Positions 16,937 to 26,300 of a DNA stretch of 64,000 nucleotides are shown here, in pieces; positions within the stretch are counted from its first letter, which is position 1; each line of letters begins with the position of its first letter. The position numbers were made by a program, and so were the translations under genes. The notes below the pieces were generated by a model. It was not told where the DNA came from and did no database searches. It worked only from the letters and a program-made list of their open reading frames with translations. This DNA is from an uncultured Coriobacteriales bacterium (lineage in GTDB: Bacteria; Actinomycetota; Coriobacteriia; Coriobacteriales; QAMH01), in NCBI GenBank assembly GCA_934646835.1, contig CAKUES010000003.1, forward strand, positions 84,836-148,835, written 5' to 3'.

Positions 16937-19027
16937 ATGAGCAACGTACCCGAGCTCTACGGATCCATGGTGTTCAACGAGCATGTCATGCGAGAGCGTC
17001 TTCCCAAGGACACGTTCAAGCAGCTGATGAAGACGGTCAAGGAAGGCGAGCCGCTCAACATCGATGTGGCAAACGTCGTCGCACATGCGATGAAGGAGTG
17101 GGCGATCGAGAACGGCGCAACCCACTACACGCACTGGTTCCAGCCGCTGTCCGGCATCACCTCCGAGAAACACGACGCCTTCATCGACCCGCAGCCCGAC
17201 GGCCGTGCCATCATGTCCTTCTCTGGCAAGGAGCTCATCCAGGGCGAGCCCGACGCCTCCTCCTTCCCTTCCGGCGGTCTGCGCGCCACCTTCGAGGCTC
17301 GCGGCTACACCGCTTGGGACCCCACCTCCTACGCCTTCATCAAGGACGAGGTGCTCTGCATCCCCACCGCGTTTTGCAGCTACACCGGTGAGGCGCTCGA
17401 CAAGAAGACCCCGCTGCTGCGCTCTATGAAGGCCATCGAGGAGCAGGCCAACCGCGCGCTTGCCTGCTTTGGCGAGAAAAAGCAGCGCGTCGTCACTACC
17501 GTCGGCGCCGAGCAGGAGTACTTCCTGATCTCCGAGGAGATGTACGAGAAGCGCCTCGACCTCATCCTCACCGGTCGTACCCTCTTTGGCTACTCCCCCT
17601 GCAAGGGACAGGAGATGGAGGAGCACTACTTTGGCGCCATCCGCCCGACGGTCAACGAGTTCATGAAGGAGCTCGACGACGAGCTGTGGGCGCTGGGCGT
17701 CTCCGCTAAGACCAAGCACAACGAGGTCGCACCTGCGCAGCACGAGCTCGCCCCGATCTTTGCTGAGGCAAACCGCGGCGTCGACGAGAACCTCCTCACC
17801 ATGGAGAAGATGCGCCTGCTCGCCAGCCATCACGGCCTGGTCTGCCTGCAGCACGAGAAGCCCTTCGAGGGCATCAACGGCAGCGGTAAGCATAACAACT
17901 GGTCCATCTCCGCTGGCAACAAGAACCTGCTCGATCCGGGCGACAATCCCATGGAGAACCTGCGCTTCCTGGTTTTCCTCGCCGGTGTCATCCAGGCGGT
18001 CGACGACTACCAGGAGCTGCTGCGCATGAGCGTCGCCTCCGCCGGTAACGACCACCGCCTTGGTGCCAACGAGGCTCCCCCTGCGATCATCTCTATCTTC
18101 TTGGGCGACGAGCTCGGCAGCATCGTCGAGGCGCTCATCGAGGACCATGACTACGAGGGCTCCAAGAAGACCCTCATGGACCTGGGCGTCGATGTCCTGC
18201 CATCCTTCACCAAAGACACCACGGACCGCAACCGCACCTCCCCCTTCGCCTTCACCGGCAACAAGTTCGAGTTCCGCATGCCCGGCAGCGCGATGAACCT
18301 CTCCGACTGCAACATGATCCTCAACACCGCCATGGCCAAGTCCCTCAAGGAGTTTGCCGACGCGATGGAGGGCGTGGATGAGGCCGCATTCGAGGAAGAA
18401 GCGCTCAAGTACGTCAAGAAGACCCTCTTCGACCACAAGCGCATCATTTTCAACGGCAACGGCTACTCCGCCGAGTGGGAAGAGGAGGCTGCACGCCGCG
18501 GCCTGGCCAACAACAAGACCACTGCTGACGCCCTGCCCTGCTTTGTCGAGGACAGGAACGTCGCCCTGTTCGAGGAGTTTAACGTCTTGTCCAAGGCCGA
18601 GGTTGAGAGCCGCTACGAGGTCGAGCTCGAGAAGTACAACAAGCTGATCAACATCGAGTCCCGCACGATGCGCCGTATGGTCCGCCGCTTCTACCTGCCC
18701 GCCATCAGCGCCTACGCAGCCAAGATCGCCAACCACATCAGCTCCGTCAAGGGCGCTATGTCCGACATCCCCACCACTGCGCAGGAAGGCCACCTCAAGC
18801 GCATGATGACCGGCCTGAACACCCTGCAGGTGAAGTTCGACGAGCTGTGCGACAAGCACCGCGAGATCGCGAAGATCGAGGACGCCCAGGAGGCCGCCAA
18901 CGCCTACGCCCACGAGCTCATCCCGCTGATGGACGCCGTGCGCCACGAGGTCGACCAGCTCGAGATCCTCGTCCCCGACACCGATTGGCCGGTCCCCTCT
19001 TACAACTCCATCCTGTTCTATGCCTAG
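16937..19027 (+). CDS. glnA: Glutamine synthetase, type III
   Basis: ATP-dependent amidation of glutamate, the entry point for ammonia. At 696 residues it is the long dodecameric GSIII form, not the ~450-residue GSI. GSIII-typical blocks are visible: THYTHWFQPLSG (~61-72), FSGKELIQGEPDASSFPSGG (~95-114), GAEQEYFL (~192-199), HNEVAPAQHELAPIF, GSGKHNNWS and the acidic/C-terminal helical extension. The start is the ATG at 16937 with AGGAGG 8 nt upstream; the upstream frame to 16850 is not homologous. It acts with gltB/gltD further on as a GS-GOGAT cycle. No adenylylation site is expected for this type. Confidence 0.95.
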   Translation: MSNVPELYGSMVFNEHVMRERLPKDTFKQLMKTVKEGEPLNIDVANVVAHAMKEWAIENGATHYTHWFQPLSGITSEKHDAFIDPQPDGRAIMSFSGKELIQGEPDASSFPSGGLRATFEARGYTAWDPTSYAFIKDEVLCIPTAFCSYTGEALDKKTPLLRSMKAIEEQANRALACFGEKKQRVVTTVGAEQEYFLISEEMYEKRLDLILTGRTLFGYSPCKGQEMEEHYFGAIRPTVNEFMKELDDELWALGVSAKTKHNEVAPAQHELAPIFAEANRGVDENLLTMEKMRLLASHHGLVCLQHEKPFEGINGSGKHNNWSISAGNKNLLDPGDNPMENLRFLVFLAGVIQAVDDYQELLRMSVASAGNDHRLGANEAPPAIISIFLGDELGSIVEALIEDHDYEGSKKTLMDLGVDVLPSFTKDTTDRNRTSPFAFTGNKFEFRMPGSAMNLSDCNMILNTAMAKSLKEFADAMEGVDEAAFEEEALKYVKKTLFDHKRIIFNGNGYSAEWEEEAARRGLANNKTTADALPCFVEDRNVALFEEFNVLSKAEVESRYEVELEKYNKLINIESRTMRRMVRRFYLPAISAYAAKIANHISSVKGAMSDIPTTAQEGHLKRMMTGLNTLQVKFDELCDKHREIAKIEDAQEAANAYAHELIPLMDAVRHEVDQLEILVPDTDWPVPSYNSILFYA

Positions 19028-19058
19028 GACAGGGAGCTTTGCAGACTAGGTGAGCGAA

Positions 19059-19091
19059 AGCCGGCAAGGCGCGATGCGCGCCTCGTCGGCT
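19059..19091 (+). terminator. GC-rich hairpin between glnA and dapF
   Basis: AGCCG...AGGCGCG pairs with CGCGCCT...CGGCT. There is no U-tract, so termination is uncertain; it may instead protect the glnA 3' end or precede dapF translation. Confidence 0.4.
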
Positions 19092-19111
19092 TCGCCGTGT
19101 TCAGAAACGAG

Positions 19112-19987
19112 ATGATGATGAAAGAGACGCAAGCACTCCACTTCACGAAGATGCATGGGTTGGGCAACGATTACCTCTACGTCTTTGCCGATGAAGTGCC
19201 CGCAAACATCGAGGAGCTCTCCATTAAGTACTCCGATCGCCATTTTGGCGTGGGCAGCGACGGCATCATCTGCATCCTGCCGAGCAAGGTCGCAGATTTC
19301 CAGATGCGCATCTTCAACGCTGACGGCAGCGAGGCGATGATGTGCGGCAACGGCATCCGCTGCGTGGGCAAGTACGTCTACGACAAGGGCCACACGGACA
19401 AGACGACGGTTACCATCGAAACCAAGAGCGGCATCAAGACCCTCGAGCTCAAACTGGGCGACGACGGCAAGGTTGCCTTGGTGAGCGTTGAGATGGGCCA
19501 GGCCGTTATCGGAGAGCCCGTCATCGCAAGCGCATCTTGCGGTTACTTCTATGACGAGGTGACGCAGAGCTTTGGTCCCTCCAAGCGCGACCACGACGAG
19601 TTTCCCCTGCTGCCTGTCGACATGGGCAACCCCCACGCGGTGATTTTTTGCAACAACGCCGAGAAAGTCGACATCGAGAAAGTCGGCCCGGCACTCGAGC
19701 GCTGCGGCGAGTTTCCCGAGGGCGTCAATGTGGAGTTCGTGCAGGTGCTCGGCAAGAACGAGCTGCGCATGCGCGTTTGGGAGCGCGGCAGCGGCGTGAC
19801 GATGGCATGCGGCACGGGTTCTTGCGCAAGCGTTGCCGCGGCGATCTGGGCGCACAAGTGCACGCGCAACAGCGATGTCACCGTGCATTTGGACGGTGGC
19901 GACTTGCTGGTGAGCATCGACCTCGACAACAACGTGACGATGACCGGTCCGGCAGCCTTCATCTGCGATGGCGTGACGATCGAGTAG
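19112..19987 (+). CDS. dapF: Diaminopimelate epimerase
   Basis: PLP-independent epimerase turning LL-DAP into meso-DAP. Both catalytic cysteine loops are seen, NADGSEAMMCGNGIRCVGKY (first Cys, ~residue 80) and MACGTGSCASVAAA (second Cys, ~233), and the N-terminal FTKMHGLGNDYLYV is the family hallmark. I place the start at the ATG at 19112 (three ATGs in a row, 19112-19120, with a weak ribosome site); a GTG at 19097 is an alternative. It lies upstream of dapL, with which it makes a complete aminotransferase route. About 291 residues, slightly long for the family. Confidence 0.94.
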   Translation: MMMKETQALHFTKMHGLGNDYLYVFADEVPANIEELSIKYSDRHFGVGSDGIICILPSKVADFQMRIFNADGSEAMMCGNGIRCVGKYVYDKGHTDKTTVTIETKSGIKTLELKLGDDGKVALVSVEMGQAVIGEPVIASASCGYFYDEVTQSFGPSKRDHDEFPLLPVDMGNPHAVIFCNNAEKVDIEKVGPALERCGEFPEGVNVEFVQVLGKNELRMRVWERGSGVTMACGTGSCASVAAAIWAHKCTRNSDVTVHLDGGDLLVSIDLDNNVTMTGPAAFICDGVTIE

Positions 19988-20021
19988 TGACGCGGCAATG
20001 GGCAGCGCGCCGCCCTGTAGT

Positions 20022-20040
20022 GGGGACCCTGTCCCTCCCC
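20022..20040. repeat. Family D hairpin copy 4 (shortened)
   Basis: GGGGACCCTGTCCCTCCCC, missing the inner AGG of the left arm; between dapF and dapL. Confidence 0.65.
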
Positions 20041-20120
20041 ATATGCGTGGCAAAAAGCAAAGTGGTTGCGAGCTGGTCGGTAACCCGTTTTCTGCTGCCC
20101 AGTGAGCGCGCACGGTTTAT

Positions 20121-20143
20121 GGGGAGGGACAGGGTCCCTCCCC
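20121..20143. repeat. Family D hairpin copy 5
   Basis: GGGGAGGGACAGGGTCCCTC (continuing CCC) followed by TACGG. It pairs with copy 4 in opposite loop orientation across the dapF-dapL gap, about 110 bp before the dapL start. Confidence 0.8.
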
Positions 20144-20233
20144 TACGGAGATAATCCGCCTCATCATTCCCTTACGAGGAAAGATCACCGCGCCGCGAGA
20201 CCCATGATGACGATAAGAGAAGGAACAACGTTT

Positions 20234-21424
20234 ATGATCAACGAGAACTACAGCAAGCTGAAGGCCTCCTACCTGTTTAGGACCATCGACTCCAAGGTCG
20301 CCGATTTCAAGGCTGCCAACCCGGATGCCGAGCTGCTCAAGCTCGGCATCGGTGACGTGACCCTGCCGCTGCCAAGCGCGGTCATCGGCGCCATGCACGA
20401 CGCCGTTGACGAGCAGGCCGCCAAGGGCAGCTTTCACGGCTACTTGCCGGAGGTCGGCTGCGACTTCTTCCGCGAGGCGGTCGCCGCCCATTACGCAGAG
20501 CGCCGCGTCGCGCTCGAGCAAGGCGAGATCTTCGTCTCCAGTGGTGCATCCGACGACCTCGGCGATGTGCTCGACATCTTCAAGCCCGGCATCAAGGCCC
20601 TCGTGATTGAGCCCGCCTACCCCGCCTACGTCGACGCCAACGTCATGGCCGGTAACGAGATCGTCCACTTGCCCTCTGCGGCCGAGGATGACTTCGCTCC
20701 CCTGCCCGATGACGCAATCGACGCTGACATCGTCTACCTGTGCTCCCCCAACAACCCCACGGGTGCGGTCTACACGGCTGACAAGCTCGCTGCCTGGGTC
20801 AGGTGGGCCATCGAGAAGCAGGCCGTCATCATCTTCGACGCAGCCTACGAGGCCTTCATCACCGACGAGGAGATCCCCCACAGCATCTACGAGATCGAGG
20901 GTGCCAAGAAGTGCGCCATCGAGATCTGCTCGCTGTCTAAGACCGCGGGCTTCACTGGCACGCGCTGCGGCTACACTATCGTGCCGCTCGAGCTTGAGCG
21001 CGACGGCCAGAGCATCAACGCCATGTGGGTGCGCAACCGCACGACCAAGACCAACGGCATCTCCTACATCCTCCAGCGCGCGGGCGCGGCGGCGCTCTCT
21101 GTTGAGGGCATGGCGCAGTGCAAGGCGAACATCGCGGTCTACCAGGCCAATGCCAAGACCCTGACCGACGCTCTCGACGAGGCGGGCGTGTGGTACTGCG
21201 GCGGGCACAATGCGCCGTATGTGTGGATGCGCTGCCCCGGCGGGCTCACCAGCTGGGAGTTTTTCGACAAGCTGCTGGGCGAGGCGCAGGTCGTCGGCAC
21301 GCCGGGTAGCGGTTTTGGCGCTTGCGGCGAGGGCTACTTCCGCCTGACGAGCTTCAACACCCCCGAGGTCACCGCCGAGGCTGCCAAGCGTCTCAAGGAG
21401 CTCTGCGAGAAGCTCGGCGCCTAA
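20234..21424 (+). CDS. dapL: LL-diaminopimelate aminotransferase
   Basis: PLP enzyme that makes LL-DAP from tetrahydrodipicolinate and glutamate in one step, bypassing the acyl-DAP intermediates. 396 residues with fold-type I aminotransferase features: KLGIGDVTLPLP near the N-terminus, LCSPNNPTGAVY (~170-181), IIFDAAYEAFI (~204-214) and the PLP lysine region SLSKTAGFTGTRCGY (~237-251). The ATG at 20234 fits the MINENYSKLKASYLFRTI opening of DapL; GAAGGA lies upstream. The frame back to 20102 runs through a family D repeat, so it is not coding. Uses the product of the lysine branch together with dapF. Confidence 0.94.
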   Translation: MINENYSKLKASYLFRTIDSKVADFKAANPDAELLKLGIGDVTLPLPSAVIGAMHDAVDEQAAKGSFHGYLPEVGCDFFREAVAAHYAERRVALEQGEIFVSSGASDDLGDVLDIFKPGIKALVIEPAYPAYVDANVMAGNEIVHLPSAAEDDFAPLPDDAIDADIVYLCSPNNPTGAVYTADKLAAWVRWAIEKQAVIIFDAAYEAFITDEEIPHSIYEIEGAKKCAIEICSLSKTAGFTGTRCGYTIVPLELERDGQSINAMWVRNRTTKTNGISYILQRAGAAALSVEGMAQCKANIAVYQANAKTLTDALDEAGVWYCGGHNAPYVWMRCPGGLTSWEFFDKLLGEAQVVGTPGSGFGACGEGYFRLTSFNTPEVTAEAAKRLKELCEKLGA

Positions 21425-21470
21425 AGGCACGTTGTCCCCAGATTGCTGCACGCGATTTGGCATCTTCGTA

Positions 21471-21493
21471 GGGGAGGGACCCTGTCCCTCCCC
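21471..21493. repeat. Family D hairpin copy 6
   Basis: GGGGAGGGACCCTGTCCCTC (continuing CCC), 46 bp after the dapL stop. Confidence 0.8.
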
Positions 21494-21575
21494 ATGGGAT
21501 GTGCGTTTTCGGAAAGGCCCAAAGCGATGTTGAGCGCCATTACAGGCGCTATGTTGTTTCAAAAGCCAGGCATAT

Positions 21576-21599
21576 GGGGAGGGACTTCGGCCCCTCCCC
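21576..21599. repeat. Family D hairpin copy 7 (variant loop)
   Basis: GGGGAGGGA-CTTCGG-CCCCTCCCC: the centre is a CTTCGG tetraloop-type sequence instead of CAGGG, with the stem retained. Between dapL and purF. Confidence 0.8.
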
Positions 21600-21638
21600 T
21601 ACGATGTCTGCGACATAGGAAGGTTGTGATTCATCCCG

Positions 21639-23063
21639 ATGAGTTCTCTGCGTGAAGAATGCGGTGTATTCGGCATCTACTCCCCCGAGGAGGGGCCGAT
21701 CGCCTACCAGGTCAACGCGGGCCTGTGCGCCCTGCAGCATCGCGGCCAGGAAGGCTGCGGCATCGTCGTCAACAAGGGCGGGCTGTTTACCTCGCACAAG
21801 GGGTTGGGTCTGCTGTCCGAGGTCTTTGACGACAAGGTGTTGTCTAAGTTGGGCGATGGCTCTATCGGCATCGGGCACGTGCGCTATGGCACGACCGGCG
21901 CCAACCAGGTCTGCAATGTGCAGCCCATGGTCGTCAACCACCATAAGGGCCACATGGCGCTCGCGCACAACGGCAACCTCACCAACGCCGGTCAGCTGCG
22001 CCAGGAGCTCGAGCTCGAGGGCTCGATCTTCCACAGCACCTCCGACACGGAGGTCATCTGCTATGTGATCACCAAGGAACGCTTGAGCGCTGGTTCTATC
22101 GAGGAAGCGGCGAGCAGGGCGATGGACAGGCTCGAGGGTGCGTACTCGCTCGTGATGATGTCGCCGTCCAAGCTCGTCGCGCTGCGTGACAAGAACGGTT
22201 ACCGTCCGCTGTGCTACGGTACCCTGCCCAACGGCGGCTATGTCGTCTCATCCGAGACCTGCGGTCTGGACGTCGTAGGCGCTAAGTTTGTCCGCGAGCT
22301 CGAACCCGGCGAGATCATGGTCTTCGACAAGCGCGGCTGCAAGAGCATCAAGACCCACTGCGGCAAGCGTCCCCGTCAGCTCTGCGTCTTCGAAGCCGTG
22401 TACTTTGCCCGCCCGGACTCCATCATGGACGGCCACACCATCCACAGCGCGCGCCTGCGCGCCGGTGCGCTGCTGGCCCAAGAGCATCCGGCGGACGCCG
22501 ACATCGTCATCGGCGTGCCCGACTCCGGCCTCGACGCGGCACTCGGCTACGCGCGCGAGTCCGGCATCCCCTATGAGATCGGCTTCATCAAGAACAAGTA
22601 CATCGCCCGCACCTTCATCGCGCCCGGTCAGACCAACCGCGAGCAGAAGGTCCGCTTGAAGCTCAATCCGGTGCTCGACGCCGTGCGCGGCAAGCGCATC
22701 GTGCTCATCGACGACTCCATCGTCCGCGGCACGACGAGCAAGTACATCGTCGCCATGCTGCGCGAGGCCGGCGCCAAGGAGATCCACATGCGCATCTCCG
22801 CTCCGCCTTTTGTGAACCCCTGCTACTACGGCACGGACATCGATTCGCGCGACAACCTCATCGCCTGCCAGCGCACGGTCGAGGAGATCGCGGATTACAT
22901 CGGCGCTGACAGCTTGGGTTACCTGAGCGTCGAGGGTGTGAGGACCTTGCTCGGCAACCAGCCGCACCTTGGCTACTGCACTGCCTGCTTTGACGGCCAC
23001 TACGAGGTCGAGCCGCCCGAGGAAGGCGACAAGAACCGCTTTGAGGCGAGCATCAGCATCTAG
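21639..23063 (+). CDS. purF: Amidophosphoribosyltransferase
   Basis: First committed step of purine synthesis: PRPP plus glutamine gives phosphoribosylamine. 474 residues. The N-terminal Ntn-glutaminase nucleophile is Cys8 after a short propeptide (MSSLREE-CGVFGIYS), followed by ALQHRGQEGCG and the VRYGTTG block. The C-terminal PRTase domain carries the PRPP loop VLIDDSIVRGTTSK (~356-369). Cysteine residues in the C-terminal third (CYYGTD, CTACFDG) are consistent with the [4Fe-4S] type found in Bacillus. The start codon lies just past a family D element. Not in an obvious pur operon here. Confidence 0.96.
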   Translation: MSSLREECGVFGIYSPEEGPIAYQVNAGLCALQHRGQEGCGIVVNKGGLFTSHKGLGLLSEVFDDKVLSKLGDGSIGIGHVRYGTTGANQVCNVQPMVVNHHKGHMALAHNGNLTNAGQLRQELELEGSIFHSTSDTEVICYVITKERLSAGSIEEAASRAMDRLEGAYSLVMMSPSKLVALRDKNGYRPLCYGTLPNGGYVVSSETCGLDVVGAKFVRELEPGEIMVFDKRGCKSIKTHCGKRPRQLCVFEAVYFARPDSIMDGHTIHSARLRAGALLAQEHPADADIVIGVPDSGLDAALGYARESGIPYEIGFIKNKYIARTFIAPGQTNREQKVRLKLNPVLDAVRGKRIVLIDDSIVRGTTSKYIVAMLREAGAKEIHMRISAPPFVNPCYYGTDIDSRDNLIACQRTVEEIADYIGADSLGYLSVEGVRTLLGNQPHLGYCTACFDGHYEVEPPEEGDKNRFEASISI

Positions 23064-23086
23064 CTGCAATCGCGCAGACGTAGGCC

Positions 23087-23123
23087 CATGACACACTTTG
23101 TGCCAGTGACATTGTGTGTCATG
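23087..23123 (+). repeat. Family A hairpin copy 3 (first of an inverted pair)
   Basis: CATGACACAC ... GTGTGTCATG arms, core TGCCAGTGAC in forward orientation, 23 bp after the purF stop. Confidence 0.85.
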
Positions 23124-23156
23124 CCGTGAGCTTGCTGGTTAACGTGGGTCTTCTGT

Positions 23157-23191
23157 ATGACACACAATGTCACTGGCACAAAGTGTGTCAT
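23157..23191 (-). repeat. Family A hairpin copy 4 (second of the pair)
   Basis: The core is inverted (GTCACTGGCA) relative to copy 3, 33 bp away. The spacer (GCCGTGAGCTTGCTGG...) resembles the spacer of the copy 5/6 pair, so the ~105-bp unit is a composite element. Confidence 0.85.
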
Positions 23192-23301
23192 GAACTCTTC
23201 TCTTCCCTCCACCCTTAACACACACGAAACCGTGCAGAAACGCTGGCGAAAACGCCGCATCATAGACTTGAAACTGGTAATTCTTGGATAGGAGCAAGTC
23301 T

Positions 23302-26300
23302 ATGAGCAACGCTACAACAAACACGCTGTACGAGCCTCGGTTCGAGCACGACTCCTGCGGTATCGGCGGCGTTGTGAATATCAAGGGCGAGCGCAGCTAT
23401 GCCACCGTCGACGACGCGCTGAGCATCGTCGAGAAGCTCGAGCACCGCGCCGGCAAGGACGCCGAGGGCAAGACCGGCGACGGTGTTGGCATCATCACCC
23501 AGGTTCCCTGCGCGCTCTTCAACGCAGTGGCGGTCGAGGAGGGGCTCGTCTCCGCTCCGCAAGACGGCAGCGCCGCGTTGGCCGATGACGGCGACCTTGG
23601 CGTCGGCGTGTTCTTCTTCCCGCAGGAGCGCGTTGCCCGCATGCAGCTCATGCATGACCTCGAGGTCATCCTCGAGCGCCGAGGCGTCGAGCTCATCGCA
23701 TGGCGTGCCGTGCCCACCTGCCCGGAGGTGCTCGGCAAGAAGGCGCTCGACTGCATGCCCTCCATCTGGCAGGTCTTTGTCCGCCGCCCCAAGTCCGTCG
23801 AGTCCGGCCTGGACTTCGACCGCCTGCTCTACTTGGTGCGCCGTGAGTTTGAGCAGTCCGCGCAGGGCTCCTACGTCGCGTCCTTCTCCAGCCGCACCAT
23901 CGTCTACAAGGGCATGTTCCTCGTCGCCCAGCTGCGCAAGTTCTACAGCGACCTCAAGGACAAGCGCTTCGAGAGCGCCATCGCCCTCGTACACTCGCGC
24001 TTCTCGACGAACACCAACCCCAGCTGGGAGCGCGCGCATCCCAACCGCGTGCTGCTGCACAACGGCGAGATCAACACCATCCGCGGCAACCTCGACCGCA
24101 TGAACGCGCGCGAGGAGACGATGAGCACACCGGTGTTTGCCGATGAGATGGACTGCGTCATGCCCGTCGTCAATGCTGACGGCTCTGACTCAGCCATGCT
24201 CGACAACACCCTCGAGTTCCTCATGTTCTCCGGCATCGAGCTGCCCAAGGCGGTCATGATGCTCGTCCCAGAGCCCTGGAGCAAGAACACCAACATCTCC
24301 CTGGCGCGTCGCGACATGTACCACTACTACGCGACGATGATGGAGCCGTGGGACGGCCCTGCGGCGCTGCTGTTCACCGACGGTGTGCTCATGGGCGCCG
24401 CGCTCGACCGCAACGGCTTGCGCCCGGCGCGTTACTACGTGACCGACGATGACCGCCTCATCCTCTCCTCCGAGGTCGGCGTGCTCGACATCCCCGAGGA
24501 GCACATCGTCAAGAAGTCGCGCCTCGAGCCCGGCCGCATGCTCGTCGTCGACACCGCGACCGGCACCCTGCGCGATGACGAGGACGTCAAGGAGGGCTAT
24601 GCCGCGCAGCACCCCTACGGCGAGTGGCTCGACTGCCAGCTGACCAAGCTCGACGCCCTGCCCGCTCCCAAGAAGGGCACCTCCTATTACGCCGATGATG
24701 AGCTGCGCCGCCTGCGCAAGGCCTTTGGCTACTCCTACGAGGATCTCTACGACGTCATCTTGCCGATGGCGAGAAACGGCGTCGAGCCGACCGCCGCGAT
24801 GGGCGTCGATACTCCGCTGGCCGTCCTCGACGAGGCCGACCGCTCGCTCTTCGACTACTTCAAGCAGATGTTCGCCCAGGTCACCAACCCGCCCATCGAC
24901 TCTATCAGAGAGGAGATTGTCACCGACACGACGGTCTACATGGGCAGCGACGGCAACCTGCTCGAGGACCGCGCGGACAACTGCCACCTGCTGCAGGTGG
25001 ACTCCCCCATCCTCACGGAGGTCGAGCTCGACAAGATCAAGGCGCTCAAGCTCCCCAACCTTTCCTCCGAGGTCATCAGCCTGCTCTACTACAAGAACAC
25101 GCCGCTTGACGTGGTGCTCGACCGCCTCTTCCTCAACATCGAGAAGGCCTACCACAACGGCGCGAACATCATGGTGCTCTCCGACCGCGGCGTCGACGAG
25201 AACCACCTCGCCATCCCCTCCCTGCTCGCGGTCTCCGCAGTCGAGCAGTACCTCGTGCGCACCAAGAAGCGCACGGCGATCTCCGTCGTGCTCGAGAGCG
25301 CGGAGCCGGTGAGCGTGCACCACTTCGCGACCTTGCTCGGCTACGGCGCACGCGCTGTGTGCCCTTACCTCGCACACCAGTGTATCCGCGCCCTGGTCTG
25401 GGACGGCACGCTCGACCGCGACCGTTATGTGGCGGTCAAGGCCTACAACGACGCGATCCTCCACGGCGTGGTCAAGATCTCTGCGAAGATGGGCATCTCC
25501 GCGCTGCAGTCCTACCAGAGCTCCCAGATCTTCGAGATCGTGGGCCTGTCCGACGACGTCGTGAAGAGCTACTTCTCCAATACCGTGAGCCGTGTGGGCG
25601 GTATCGGCCTGCCCCAGATCGCGGACATGGTCGCCCATCGCCATCAGGCGGCCTTCGACCCCATGGGACTTGATGAGGACCTCACCTTGCCGAGCATGGG
25701 CTGCCATAAGATGTCGGGTGCGCCGGGTGCGCTCAAGCACATGATCAACCCCTGCACCATTCTGATGCTGCAAAAGGCCGCGCGCGAGGGCGACTACGAG
25801 AGCTTCAAGCACTACACCGGCATCCTCAACCAGAGCAGCTCTGCCTTCACGCTGCGCGGGCTCATGCGCTTTGCCGGTGGCTTGGCGCGCGCCATCCCGC
25901 TCGAGGAAGTCGAGCCGGTCGAAAGCATCGTCAAGCGCTTCAAAACCGGTGCGATGAGCTATGGCTCCATCTCGCAGGAAGCCCACGAGTGCCTGGCGAT
26001 CGCGATGAACCGCCTGGGCGGCAAGAGCAACTCCGGTGAGGGCGGCGAGATGCCCGAGCGCCTGGGCACCGAGCGCAACAGCGCTATCAAGCAGGTCGCC
26101 AGCGGACGCTTTGGTGTGACGAGCGAGTACCTGGTGAGCGCCAAGGAAATCCAGATCAAGATGGCCCAGGGTGCCAAGCCCGGCGAGGGCGGTCATCTGC
26201 CCGGTGGCAAGGTCTGGCCGTGGATCGCCAAGACGCGCTACTCCACGCCCGGCGTCTCCCTCATCTCTCCCCCGCCGCACCACGATATCTACTCTATCGA

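Noticed and set aside
16922..18946. A long open frame antisense to glnA
   Set aside because: Shadow of GSIII, with no independent evidence.
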